DNA from: Limnephilus marmoratus
Lineage: Eukaryota > Arthropoda > Insecta > Trichoptera > Limnephilidae
Assembly: GCA_917880885.1 (NCBI GenBank)
Contig: OU862908.1
Location: 57,371,819 to 57,435,818 of the forward strand
DNA: 64,000 nucleotides
Direction: 5' to 3'
Below the pieces are notes generated by a model. The model was not told the DNA's origin. It saw only the letters and a program-made list of their open reading frames with translations, and searched no databases. This document shows positions 12,374 to 24,150 of the stretch, one piece after another (position 1 is the stretch's first letter; each line of letters opens with the position of its first letter). Both the position numbers and the translations under genes were made by a program.

Positions 12374-13469
12374 CAGTGGCGGCTCGAGTACATTTTTTGT
12401 GGTGGGGACGGTCATTTTTGTGTAGACATTTTCATGTTTTTTTAATGTTGTGTTTTACCAAAAAATTGAGTTATTGCGTTTGTCACGTGCTCCCACGAAT
12501 TTTCGTGTTTTGTCAAACTTTCCGATAAATGTTTAAAATATATAAGATTAAAATTAGTTTTAAATCTTATACCCAGCTTGAGTACACCGTATCACCACCA
12601 AAAAGTATCTATACTTAGAATATAATTTTCAGTTAAAAGTCGACTTCATTAATTCTTTTTATAGATTTTTTATTTCTTACCAAAAGTATATAAAGTAAAA
12701 TAGATCAGAGGATAAGTCACGCACCTAACCAGGAACACCAACTAGGTACCTACATACATAAATATTAAGTTTAATAAAAATACACAAGATAATCATCGGC
12801 ACTTTCGTTTAAATTACCTTTGATGCGTATTTACCACGAGAACGGCGCTATAGAAATAATCGATAACAATATTACTATTTACTAAACGTCAAATACGATT
12901 ATAAAACGCCTAACGTGAATTCCGGCCCGTGCGTAATATTCACGATCTTCACAGGGGGATTCTTGAACCGGTCCCCGCGATTATGGTATAGATGGTTCAA
13001 ATGCACATGCGCGGATCCCTAAAATCACATACAAAAATATTCAGCGCGCGCAAAAACTTCATTTTAGAAGGAATAGATCGCCGTGTTGTCCCCTAACTGC
13101 GTAGTAGTCAGTGCGCACAGTCAAGCGGGCGCTAGCATCTAGTACTATGCGTCGAGTCGAGTCCGAACTGGCCGACCGGCCGCGGCCGGCCGGTCGCGTT
13201 TCGCGTTAGTATTAGTTTAGTTTAGTTGTATGCTTTGGAAGAAAGGAGAGCGGTCGCACGTTTGTTCGCGGAAATATTTCAAATTTCGAGCCTAAAATTT
13301 ATCCAAATTAATTTTTTAGATTATATTTCTAAGCGCAATGACACTTTTATGTTGAGAACGCATTAATTATTTTTTGTGAACACAAAGAATTATCAATTTT
13401 TTCTTGGTATGTTTTTGGAATAACTGGTGGGGACTGTCCCCATGGTCCCCTTATGGGGAACCGCCACTG
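12374..13469. mobile_element. Non-autonomous hAT-type element, 1096 bp
   Basis: Terminal inverted repeats are CAGTGGCGGCTC at the left and GAACCGCCACTG at the right (11 of 12 paired). The element is flanked by a perfect 8-bp duplication ACTGTGTG (12366-12373 and 13470-13477), the hAT hallmark. No transposase frame is visible. Internally it is unusual: about 12905-13260 is CpG- and GC-rich compared with its surroundings and contains the self-complementary CGGCCGCGGCCGG. Confidence 0.88.
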
Positions 13470-13704
13470 ACTGTGTGTATCAAAGATTTGAGGGCACTTG
13501 GCATTCTCGATTGTTCGTATATTTATACATGGTGTCCAGTGAAGAAGCGGGATACTGGTGAATCTACACCACATTTGAAGTCAATTTTTTGCATAATTTT
13601 TGTTAATTTAAGCCGTTTTCGAGAAAATCGAGCACGAAATTGTATTTTTTTAGTTCAAACCAAATCAGTTGCTGCGGTGTCACTATGAGCTGTGTATTGT
13701 CTTT

Positions 13705-14770
13705 TTTAAAAAATATTTATTTATTTTATTTATTTTAGGGAAAGTTGACAGCAGATCTGAGATTACACAATAAAACAATAGTAAGATAGTTTATTATGCC
13801 AATTATGAACTTCCCACTGATGATAGTGAATAAATAATAAAGTGTGACATTATAAGGGTGTTTTCTTAGATTAAATTATTATTTTTTTTACAATATATGA
13901 AAGGGGAGGGGGGAGGAGGAACATAGAATTAGGATTAAGAGGCAAATGATGGGTATATATAGGGATTAAACTTTCTAATTTCAGTCTTGTTGCTTAGTGA
14001 GTTTTCGTTTTATGTCATGTAAAGTCGAGTTAAAGATGTCAATGTGGAAATAATTTAAGTTAAATGAGTGTGTGGATCTACAGATAAATGAGTTCTGTTT
14101 GGAGTTGGTCTTGCAAAGAGGGAGATTAAAAGTAAGTGACTGTCCGCTGTTGCGATTTGGAACATAGGCGTTGAAGAAGATCAGGACTATCAATTAGGTT
14201 ATGTGTAATTTTAAATAACATAACCGAATACGCTATATTTCTTCGGCAAGTTAATGTCTGCATTTTGAAGAACTTTGCAGAGTCTTCATTACTAACGTGA
14301 GATCGAAAAGAGCGGAAGTTAAGGTACCTTAAGAATCTATTTTGAACACTTTCGATTCTATTTTTGTGTATTGCATAGCCTGGGTTCCACACTTGAGATG
14401 CGTATTCAAGGATACTACGAACGTATGAGAAGTATAGTATTTTGAAAGTAATAAGATCTTTGAATTGTTTACAGGAACGAATTATGAAACCAAGCATAGA
14501 AGATGCATTAGTGACTATGTGGTCGATATGTTTATTGAAATTCAGTTTACTATCAAGTATAACTCCAAGGTCCTTAATTTCTGATTTGATGGATAATGGT
14601 TGATGATTAATTGAGTATTCGTGGATAAATATGTATTTATTTCTGGTGAAGCGCACGACGAAGCACTTGGTTATATTTATTTCCAGACAATGGGCATTAC
14701 AATACGTGTTCAAACGTTGCAAATCATCTTGCAGCTTCTGACAGTCCTTTTTAAACGTGTTCTATCGTCT
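13705..14770 (-). pseudogene. Jockey-like LINE, RT C-terminus and 3' UTR
   Basis: The minus-strand frame 14722-14126 (198 codons) gives the C-terminal side of a LINE RT: LEINITKCFVVRFTR, then LGVILDSKLNFNKHIDHI, then YVRSILEYASQVWNPGY and VQNRFLRYLNF. A second frame (14193-13985) continues it after a frameshift near 14170, with RSTHSFNLNYFHIDIFNSTL. Below that lie a 3' UTR and an ATTT-type tail (13705-13735). Comparable but more broken pieces are at 32410-33000 and 43463-44960. Confidence 0.8.
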
Positions 14771-14877
14771 CTTTTGTAGAACTGGCTTCAAAAATTTTTA
14801 ACCATCAGACAATCGGGCCTTATATTTTTAATACAAAACTGTTTCTCATCACGATGAAAGAAAAACTGTATTTCAAC

Positions 14878-15575
14878 TAGCTGACCCGACAAACGTTGTT
14901 CTGCCATACAAATTATTTTTAGTGAATATTTTGGTTGTTAAATCAAAAATGACGAATGTATTGTAAGTGTGTGGGGATGGGATCTATGACAGAAAGAGAA
15001 ATGGAGCGCTGTAGACGATGACCGCCGATAAAAACAAAAAAAAAACACCAACTAAAGTAGGAAAATGAAATAAAGAAAATCGATATGAATTTCGAAGAGC
15101 AATTAAGTGTACGATATTTTTTGTCAGTCCTTCTTGGTTTGCCCACTCGAAAACATGATGCCGAATGAAATATCAAAACGACGCGACGCTTCTCGTGAAT
15201 GTCTTGCGCGTGTGTAGATGAAAGTTCGATGAGGGGATGTAGCGCCATCTGCCAATCAACAACATAAATAATTTCTTCTGTTTGAAATACGAAAGACGGT
15301 TAAATTTGTTCATACAAAATACTGAAATCGCGATTAAGAAATGGGAGGGGGGAGGTTATATATAAGAATATTTATATAAAAAAAAACATTGTCAGACAAA
15401 TGGATTTTTTTTGGATGGGGACACCGTAATCACCTAGCGGTATGAAATATACTTTAAAACCTATTCTCATACCTATCAAATATATATTAAAAAAAATCAT
15501 AAAAATCGGTCAAGCCGTTTCGGAGGAGTGCGACCACAAACACCGTGACACGAGATTTTTATGTATAAGATTATT
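14878..15575 (+). repeat. Dispersed repeat beginning CTAGCTGACCCGACAAACGT
   Basis: Starts with CTAGCTGACCCGACAAACGT and ends with AATCGGTCAAGCCGTTTCGG, CGTGACACGAGA and TATAAGAT. Both ends are words I associate with an abundant insect interspersed repeat, but I do not know its class. No coding sequence is apparent. A decayed 5' end of the same type seems to start at 37168. Confidence 0.5.
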
Positions 15576-15619
15576 TAAATATAAATTAAATGGAGTTCTG
15601 CAAATTAAACACAAAATCA

Positions 15620-15725
15620 ATTAATAATTTCGAAATTAAAATGGGGTGGAGATCTAAGATTTCAGGCGAGTGTAAGTGAGACAGAGCGCGTGCTATTTGG
15701 GCTAAATGGAACATTTATTTCCTTT
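15620..15725 (+). repeat. Short repeat shared with 38385-38470 and 48370-48450
   Basis: Contains GGAGATCTAAGAT, CAGGCGAGTGTAAGTGAGAC and AAATGGAACATTTATTT. The same blocks, diverged, occur on the minus strand at 38385-38470 and on the plus strand at 48370-48450. Class unknown. Confidence 0.5.
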
Positions 15726-18213
15726 CAAATTTGTATGGAAGGCTTTTCTAGTTTTTTTAATTATTTATTCTATATTTTAACCCTTTTGACAAATAAAAAA
15801 GAAAAAAAAATAGTCACAACACTCGGATCGAAATCCCCAAGTTTTGCCGGGTTCTCTACGTGATATAGATGCTTGGACAGATGCAAACACTTTTGTAAGA
15901 TCGGAATCAAAAGATGGAACTTTTATTAAGGCTTATCCAGCCTTTTTTTTAACCACTGCTGACGCAACTTTATGCATCTCCCTTTAATATATGTTCCCTT
16001 ATTATCCACCCAACCTGTTATCCATTACCTGTCCCTATCTGACAGTATGGAGTGTATACCTTGCTACAATTGTACCAGTCAATCTGTTATGGAAACCTGT
16101 GCAGTGATTAACCGAGTGATCCCCCAGCGCCATAATATCGATGCTCACCAAAACGTGCATTGTTAAATTTTTGCTAAGTAAGGTTCCTTCTCAATTTCAC
16201 TGTTGTCCGCGCTATTACTGCAGTTGTGTCACTTTTTGTTTTCAGTCCATCATATTGCTATAAACAATTCAAATTAATTCGCAGACAAATATTGCGACTA
16301 CAACTACCTACTATTGAATACAATAAAACGTTATATCTAGCCGTGACTCGTAGATACTTGATACGAAAAGTTGAAGAACGTATCAAAAGGACACTCGGCA
16401 CCGATTTTATGTTTTCCCACAATAATGTTATGTTTTCCCACCCCTGGTCCGATTTCGTCTTTCTTCATCGATACTAGTGGATTATTTCGTTAACTACTCG
16501 ATTTTAGACCTAGGAATAAGTTTTTCCTTTTTACCATTTTCGCCATGGTTCAGAATTGACTATACATGATTCACTCGAATCATTGATTGTTCGTAGAATA
16601 CCAAGCAGTCGACAGCAACTTCCTTATAAAATGAATACTTCAAAACTGAATAGAATAAAATATCTATTATTATCATTCACGAGAAACACGTTTCAGAATA
16701 ACACGTACGCCAATAGCTGGGAGCACACTTCGCTGAGCATTAAATTTGATCAACTTGCAGCGAACTCTTCGAAGTAAAGTTAGTATACGAGTATATTTCA
16801 CCGGGGACCGAACATGTTCTTGTCGTCAACAGATATCCAGTTGAACCCTCCATACAGCATTAATATTTTTGCAGGTAGTCTTCTTAACTATAAACTAGAG
16901 GATCTGTATGTGTTAATCTGAAACAAATCGAAGTTGCGATTCTCATCAAACAGTTCTCATCAAAGTTGCAAAGCTGTAGTATGTGCAGTTTTATTTTATT
17001 TTTCCAGTAAAGAAGGTTGTAGTCAGAATACAGTATAGCCAGAAATCAGTTTTACGGACTAGGTGTTTTAAAATGAATAAAGGTGGAATAAAACTTATAC
17101 AATACAAAATTTCTCTGAGCTTTTCTAAAACAGCTGTTCGAAACCTTTTAAACTTTCAAGGATAGATTTATGTGACGTTTTATTAAATTATGAAACCTTA
17201 AAACGCTCCACTGCCATTCGAACAATTGTGACGTAAAGCTGCCGTTATAAATGTGCTGTGGGAATGCAAGACCATGTCTTCATTAATTGCATGACTGGTA
17301 GTAATATAAAAAAAACAGTGATACAATAATAATTCAAAGAAGGCTCCGCACAGTTTTTCTATATACAAACATTGACTTTTCAGCAATGCTATTTCGTTTT
17401 TAAGTAAAAAGAAGGAATGTGATTTTCTATTAATTTTCCCAAAAATAAATAAAATAAAATAAAAATGTAACCAGAAACAAATTTAATCCTTCCACTGAAG
17501 CGAGTATCAAGTTGCAACCTCCAAAATCAAGTTAAGAGCGTAGAACGTTACGCTGCGAAGGTCACCAGTTATAAAGCAAAAACCTTACAACTCCCCATTA
17601 CTAATTACGGTTTCAAGAAAATTAACGGTATCGGATGGTGAATTTGTTATTAATCAGTTATTTAGCTTTAATTTTATTAATGGGTATTTTTTCACTTCAC
17701 AATAAAATAGAAAATAATCGGAGAAGTCTGGAAAAACTTTTTTTACATTTTACATTCACTGCAAATGAGCCAATTTTCTTTGGGACAAAAGCTAGTAGAG
17801 GGTTTTATGTACGTATTATTTTTGATTACTTCTAATGGACATTGTTTTCCGTTTTCTTAATTTAATGAATGAAGAGGAATCTTGGAAGTTTAAATTATAC
17901 CACTTCCCTACAGCCGATGTAGCTGAGTCTCGTTGTCGACGAAAATGCATTCTATCAACTTATGCCGACGTATACGCATTTCTCTGAAATTCGATGTCGT
18001 TACAGCAGTTAATGTACGATATGTAAGCCTTATTTTTTTGGCATTTGGCTCAGTTGGGAGCGTGATTGACACCAGTTCCTACCAAAATAAATTCCGTTAA
18101 AGGACATTTGAACATAGATGTATTATAGTAAAAAAAAACTTTGTATTTTGCGTGCTGATGTTTTATTTATTCTTGTTTGACGGTATTGCAAAATCCGAGA
18201 CCCAACCACCATC
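15726..18213. other. No recognised gene
   Basis: AT-rich, with several short open frames (for example 16226-16477) that match nothing I know. A lone A-box-like TTTGGCTCAGTTGGGAGCGT is at 18045. Confidence 0.4.
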
Positions 18214-18415
18214 GAAGGTTCCATGCCAACTCAGAATCAAGTCAAATCAACACCTCTTTGAAAAGCCATTAAAAGTTATGAAACAAAAATATGTTAAAAT
18301 GGCCGTTAACCCTAACCTAACGCAGCCATTTTTTTAAATATTTTTTATTATCACTCTTTATGGCCTTTCTGAGGTGGTTCTGAGTTGGTTTCATTCTGAG
18401 TTCGCCGGTCACCCC
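18214..18415. mobile_element. Small MITE, copy 1
   Basis: Imperfect terminal inverted repeats of about 50 bp: GGTTCCATGCCAACTCAGAA at the left against TCTGAGTTCGCCGGTCACC at the right. The centre is AT-rich. A better preserved copy is at 40474-40675. Confidence 0.6.
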
Positions 18416-18971
18416 ATCCAAATGTTGTTTAAAGTAACAAAAAATAATCCACGGATTTAAAATACTTAATCCTTTTTACATAATAAAAGTAATTGTGTAA
18501 AATTGCTGTGATAGTTATCATTATCTTATCTAGATCAATGAAAATAACATTACGTGGTACGATTTATCCTTCATTTAGCAATTTTTGGTATTTAAATGCT
18601 TTGTTCGGCCGATTTAATGATATTGTGGATAAAAGTAATCGAAAACAGATGTAATTATTTGAGCGTTTTGGAAATTTAGTTAATAAAGATTCCTATTACC
18701 ATCAAAGATTATATATCTTTAATGTGGTTTTGTGCCGCTATTATATACATTTATGTAACTAATAATTTCACAAAAATGAACATTTACATTTCCGATTCAT
18801 TATTAACCCCTCAGGCCTCGGACTTATCCTGTCGGAAGGTCAACATATTTGCACTTTGCAATGAAATCCAAATAAATGTAATATTTCTGAACGAATCCGA
18901 AATCAAAAAACTATTTTTGAAAGGTGATGAAATACGCTTTCTAATTTTATATTTCAAAATAAACATATACA

Positions 18972-19352
18972 GCCGGCATTGTCCAGCGGTAAGGCTCTTG
19001 ACTAGCACTCCGAAGGTCGCGGGATCAAATCCCGGCGTTGCAAATAAATTTTATTTGATTAATTTGTGTTATTTCACAATTTATTCATTTAAAATAATAT
19101 ATAGTATATTTGCGGCACGTTCCTAGATGGAAGATACTCTCAGTATCGCCCTGGTGTTGACCACCATTCAGAATTGAAACGTTGCTTGAAATGGATTTAG
19201 CCCTGTTTGGTGACCAGAACTGAATAGCCAGGTACTATCCCCACCTTCCTCTTCTCCCCTACATCTCCTTCCCCTCCCCACTACCTTCAGCCTCACAACA
19301 TACCCCAATTGGGGATGCCATAGTCCAACTGGCTCCAGACGGGAGCAGTTGG
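18972..19352 (+). mobile_element. SINE-A, full-length with tRNA-like head
   Basis: The head (18972-19045) has a D-arm-like GTCCAGCGGTAAGGCTCTTG and a T-arm GGGATCAAATCCCGG, then an AT-rich linker, then the SINE-A body from GGAAGATACTCTCAGTATCG to CAGACGGGAGCAGTTGG. It is about 90% like 39937-40344 by eye. The last few dozen bases, including the tail, are missing. Confidence 0.85.
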
Positions 19353-20433
19353 TTTAAAATTACTTAACGCCAAAAAATAAAAACACACATATTTTATTAG
19401 CCAAATTATAGTATTATAAACGATAGCGTCAACTCACCTTTTTGTCGTTTCGCGTAAAAAAAATTAATAAAAAAATCCCAAAGTTTCACAATTTTTATGC
19501 AAATTGCGATCGGAAATTTTGGTTTCGTAAAGGTGTACATTTGAATTATTTTGTAGTTAATTTTTGGATATGATTATAAAGTGTGGTGTTTCCTCTTTCT
19601 AATAAAGTTTATGTCACATTTCTAAACACGATAATAAGCGAGACACAACGATTACTATGAGTTGTTTCGAAAAGCGAACAAAATAGCCCGAGGGGTTTGT
19701 ATCAGCTTCTATTTTGCATTCAAAATGACAGGAAAAATGATTTATTGAAAAAATTTAAAAAAAATAAATATTAAGGGAATATTTATGTGGCAATCTATTT
19801 TACAGGCGACCTAACCCTACAAAGAAAATAATGTAAACAGAATGTAGATATTTTAGATACAATGTTATGTGAAACGATTTCTCCTTTTTTCTTTGCTTTT
19901 TTGTTCAAGTCATCGATTCCAATACAAATATCTGCCGGCGTAATATTTGAGGAGGTCGGTAAACAATATCGCTCAAACACAAACCGACTTCGAATTTTTT
20001 CACAGTTCATAGACGATAGAATGCATGGCCACAATCCAACTAGATTTTTTATACAGGGTGCAATGTGAGTATATCACTACTGGCAATAAAGATTACTTGT
20101 TTCTGATAATTTTTTTAACGTAAACTTTCTCCTTCTTCTGGACTCCTATTCTGTCTTACTCCAATAGATAATAATTACTAGGAATAATGCTTATCTGATT
20201 TTTTTTAAATATATGCTTATTTTAAAAATCAATTTACATAATTTACAGGAAACAAGTCACAATGTACATAATAATATTTTCGTAAAGTATAATATAAGAT
20301 ATACCACCATAGTATTGATAAGTTTGTGAGTATGTGGTATGTGTTATAATGTTATCGTTATTTCTGTATTTACATGTTGGAGCATTCAGTTTAAATTTTC
20401 AGTGTTTTTTTACGAGAAATTTGAAATCTTTCG
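19353..20433. other. No recognised gene
   Basis: AT-rich. The open frame 19862-20068 and its minus-strand counterpart overlap each other and match no family I know. Confidence 0.4.
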
Positions 20434-20497
20434 TTTGGCGGTCCGTCCTCTCTGCCTACCCCTGCGGGGAAACGGCGCGATGGTTAGTTAGTTAGTT
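20434..20497 (+). mobile_element. RTE-like LINE, 3' tail only
   Basis: Only the last 64 bp of the family remains, from TTTGGCGGTCCGTCCTCTCT to GGTTAGTTAGTTAGTT. It aligns almost base for base with the ends of 22906-23514 and 52029-52147, showing 3'-anchored insertion. Confidence 0.85.
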
Positions 20498-20531
20498 TAT
20501 ATTACTGAAACTTTCCAATAATGAATTTAAA

Positions 20532-21366
20532 AATAAACAAAAATTTTAACAAAACAATAAAACGACTTCAAAAAATGCACTAAAAAGTAAAAAAAATAAT
20601 TTCGTATTCTTCTACAACTTTATAATCAACTTACCTTTTCTACTCATCAATATGTACGTACGATTGTTATTTTTGGAGTCGGTGTCGGCGGGAGAGGAGC
20701 TGTCAAGTGAACACGCCGGGCCGCGGGTACCTTGGTTGACACCGACTCCAAAAATAACAATCGTACCTACATATTGATGAGTAAAAAAGGTAAGTTGATT
20801 ATAAAGTTGTAGAAGAATACGAAATTATTTTTTTTACTTTTTAGTGCATTTTTTGAAGTCGTTTTTTTGTTTTGTTAAAATTTCTGTTTATTTTTTGATT
20901 TTTAGTGAATCTGAAGTACACTAACTAATTCGATTAAGATTCGGCCGAGTATCGTAAATTTGTTCTTCAGAATTGGAGAGTTCCGTTACTTTGTCATGGA
21001 TCCCATAATCAGAACCTAACCAAACTCTCATCAAACTACCCTTGAAGTACATCCTTTCCAATAAAAAAAGAATCATCGAAATCGGTTGGCGTGATATTGA
21101 GTTATTCGTCCATTTGTCGCGCACATACTTGATGCAAATTTAAGACTTATATGATTTTCTCATGGATGCCATTGTCAGAACTGGACCAAATTAAAATGGG
21201 ACCACACGGGAAGCACCAGCTTTCAAATAAAAAAAGAATCATCAATATCGGTTCACCCAGTCGAAAGTTCTGAGGTAACAAACATAAAAAATAAAAAAAA
21301 ATAAAAAAAATACGAAATATCGAATTGAGAACCTCCTCCTTTTCGAAGTCGTTTAAAAATACCACA
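20532..21366. mobile_element. Foldback DNA element, copy 1
   Basis: The left part (20532-20905) is a long hairpin. Arms contain AAACGACTTCAAAAAATGCA, ATCAACTTACC and GGAGTCGGTGTC, and their complements follow after a GC-rich loop. The right part ends TTCGAAGTCGTTTAAAAAT, so AAACGACTTC/GAAGTCGTTT also bounds the whole element. A near-identical copy is at 43563-44370. No transposase is seen. The 67-codon minus-strand frame 20921-21124 recurs in both copies but contains no known motif. Confidence 0.75.
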
Positions 21367-21500
21367 AGACATTTATAATAATTGAATTGCCCAATGTTTT
21401 TTACATTTTGGAGTTGGGAGAATTGATGTCCGTCTGAGATTTCTATTATTTTTATATGGAGCAGTTTTATTTAGAATATTATCTTTATACATTTGTTTTA

Positions 21501-21759
21501 TACTCTCAGTATCGTCCGGGTATAAGACCACCATTCAGAATTAAAACGTATCTTTAAATGGCTTTAGTCGTGTTTGGTGAACATATCTGCATAGCCGCGT
21601 ACTTTCCCACATTCCTCTTTTAGATCTCCATCTATATCTTCCCTCACTACTACCTCCAACCTCACAACATACCGTAATTAGTGAGGCCATAGTCTCACTG
21701 GCTCCAGATATTTGGGAGCAGTTGGGACTTGTTTACGGTATTCACATTGAAAAAAAAAT
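21501..21759 (+). mobile_element. SINE-A, headless diverged copy
   Basis: Carries TACTCTCAGTATCG, ACCACCATTCAGAATTAAAA and the A-rich end, with many substitutions. This is an old copy. Confidence 0.75.
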
Positions 21760-22552
21760 TGCAAAGTAGAAGTGTAGTGCATTTAATTTTCTGACTTTAA
21801 ATTCTTTAAACAGAAACTCTGATGAAATCTCTATGGTTCAAGTAGAAATGTTTTTAATATTAGTTTTTGTGCTATGTAAAGCGATTGTGTGTGTGTCTTT
21901 TATAAGTTTCTCCCCATCCTATAATGCCATATTGCATTATTGATTGGCTAAGGCAAAGTACATAATTTCGTTTAATCTTTATTTAGAAAATGTCGTAGAT
22001 ATCTAAAGATGTATATTAATTTCCTCATTCTGTCTTTGATTATGTTTATATGTATATTATACATTTCACATTTACTCGAAAAAATTTCTCACCTTAATTT
22101 ATCATTTTGTCATCTTGTCATTTATTCATATACTCGAACCCTTGTCATGACGAGTTCCATGTTGTGTTACAAAATATAAAATGTCTTCTTTACATAAATA
22201 CGATTTTTTTGTAAATACTTGGGCATCTGCCTACATTATTTTTCTGAAACAAATATTCCAAGGAGGGTTCCTGGAAGGTTTTCCAGAAAAGCTTGAAATA
22301 TTTATTGCCGAAAAAATATATTTAATTTTCCTTGGAAAAACAGAATAAGTATTTCGTTTCTAAAAGAGTAATCTAATGAAACGTCGTGACGCGTCTCTGT
22401 GGTACTTTATAACTCAGTAGCCCAGCAAATAATTCTGTTTTAAAGACCAAGTTTTTTTAACCTCTTTTTACGTGAAGATTAGATCACTCTGAGCCTCAGA
22501 AACTGAAAATTCAAGGGCATCTAGTTTATAGTTAAGTACTCGTACATTAAGG

Positions 22553-23702
22553 AAGGGTTGCTTCAAAAAATTTGAACAATTCATCAAATATTTTAAGTTA
22601 GTTTTCACGTTCTGTTATTATACCACCATAGGCCAGTTCAAAGATACTGAAATACTGAAGAGATATTCTATGATGTCCGCGCGACTATCGGCGGACTACT
22701 TCTACCTAATGGGAATAGTTTGCGTATGAAAATAATTTGTTAATTTCATTGATTTTTTTAAGGTGCGCATTAGTATTGGATAACAATATGGTTTGAATAT
22801 GGAAAGAATTCGTTCACTTACGATTTAGTTTATTCGTTTTTTCACTTACGTTTAGTTTATTCGTTCATTTAGTTTATTCGTTAATTGGTAAACAATATCG
22901 GCGACTGATAGAGATATTGAAAGAAGGGTGAATGCAGGTAACTCTATTAATGGAGGACTGAACGCCGTTGGCAGCAACAAAAAACTGTCCAAAGACGCGA
23001 AACTAGCCGTCCATAATGGAGTACTGGTACCTACCCTGATGTATGGCAGTGAGGCATGGAACTGGCAGAGGAAGGATGAAAGTAGACTGAACGCTGTAGA
23101 AATGAGATCCCTGAGGCGTATGTGTGGTAAAACCATGTATGATCGTGTGAGAAATGTGGAAATCCGCAAAGAATGCAAGGCTGATGTAAGCGTGATGAGT
23201 AAGATCAAGAAAGGAACGCTCCGATGGTTTGGGCATGTAGAGCGAATGAACGAGGAAAGGAGTGTAAGGAGAATATATGACGCAAATGTGAATGGTAGAA
23301 GAAGTCGAGGACGCCCAAGAAAGACATGGCACGACCAAGTGAATCAGATACTTGAGTCGGGCCATGTCAAGAGTCAGAATAATAGAAGAGAATGTATGAG
23401 ACGTTGTATGAATGTAAACGAGGCAAGGAATGTGTGCCAAGACCGGGATGTTTGGCGGTCCGTCCTCTCTGCCTACCCCTGCGGGGAAACGGCGTGATGG
23501 TTAGTTAGTTAGTTATATCGGCGACACCCGGAAGCGCAGTCCCACCCAGTAAAAACTGCGGATAGCACATCTCTTATATTTAAATATATTTGGACCAGTT
23601 GCTTAATAAAACTGAAAAATCTCAGAATTTGAATACAAAATTCCACAGAACGTGAAAATTAACTTAAAATATTCGATTTATTGATCATTTTTTTTTAAAC
23701 AA
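22553..23702. mobile_element. TIR element split by an RTE insertion
   Basis: The left end (22553-22620, with AATATTTTAAGTTAGTTTTC and ACGTTCTGT) is the reverse complement of the right end (about 23625-23702, with ACAGAACGTGAAAATTAACT). It is probably a MITE of the same family as 47047-47551. The RTE copy at 22906-23514 lies inside it. A short tandem repeat of TTTAGTTTATTCG is at 22822-22884. Confidence 0.55.
22906..23514 (+). mobile_element. RTE-like LINE, 5'-truncated with target duplication
   Basis: The frame is open from the truncation point (22907) to the stop at 23495-23497, about 196 codons. It starts DRDIERRVNAGNSINGG and includes LRRMCGKTMYDRVRN, LRWFGHVERM and GRPRKTWHDQVNQ, ending CGETA. 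A GTTA repeat tail follows. Both sides carry ATATCGGCGAC (22895-22905 and 23515-23525), a perfect 11-bp target-site duplication. With no frameshift, this is the youngest-looking copy of the family here, but it lacks endonuclease and most of RT, so it cannot move on its own. Confidence 0.92.
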
Positions 23703-23735
23703 CCTAGTTATAAAGCGCCTAGTTATAAAAATTAG

Positions 23736-23808
23736 TTGTAAAGCGCCCTTGAAGTGATTTTTCTACGAAAACGACTTTATAAAAAAAATCCAATAATAAT
23801 TATTATTT
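23736..23808 (-). repeat. AAT/GCGC repeat
   Basis: Minus-strand member of the family at 55021-55102: an AATAATTATTATTGG run, then a GTCGTTTTCGTAGAAAAATC segment and CAAGGGCGCTTTACAA. Confidence 0.6.
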
Positions 23809-23893
23809 TCTAACTTTTTAGATCTGGGAACATTTTTACGGAAATGTGGGTACACTAATTTCACTTCGAATCTAATGAAAAGTTAAGCTTGCA

Positions 23894-24150
23894 CACCTAC
23901 TGCGTGGCGTGGAGATCCAGATTGAGGGAAACCTTTTGACTTCACCAGCCGGAATCTCTCGACCCATCTCCTTGCACCGCAGTGGGAGGGATAGATTCAT
24001 AGTCCATCACTCCTGGACACATTGATCCCCGGATTTCTACCCACCCCTCATACCCTTTGCTTCCCAAAACATCTCCTTTCGACCATAAAAACCCTGCACT
24101 ACTAGGATTTTTTTTCCTAAGGGCTTCCTGTGTGGAGCTAATTAAAAAAA
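23894..24150 (+). mobile_element. SINE-B, 5'-truncated
   Basis: From CACCTACTGCGTGGCG through CAGTGGGAGGGATAGATTCA to TCCTGTGTGGAGCTAATT and an A-tail. Matches the central and 3' parts of the copies at 45077 and 63079. Confidence 0.75.

Noticed and set aside
18972..19046. tRNA-like folds (also at 39937, 48806, 53395, 61207) as tRNA genes
   Set aside because: All are joined to a repeated body, have poor anticodon arms and recur in the window, so they are SINE heads.
20921..21124. Identical 67-codon frame at 43946-44149 as a gene pair
   Set aside because: Both are inside copies of the same foldback element. Identity reflects the element and not selection on a protein.
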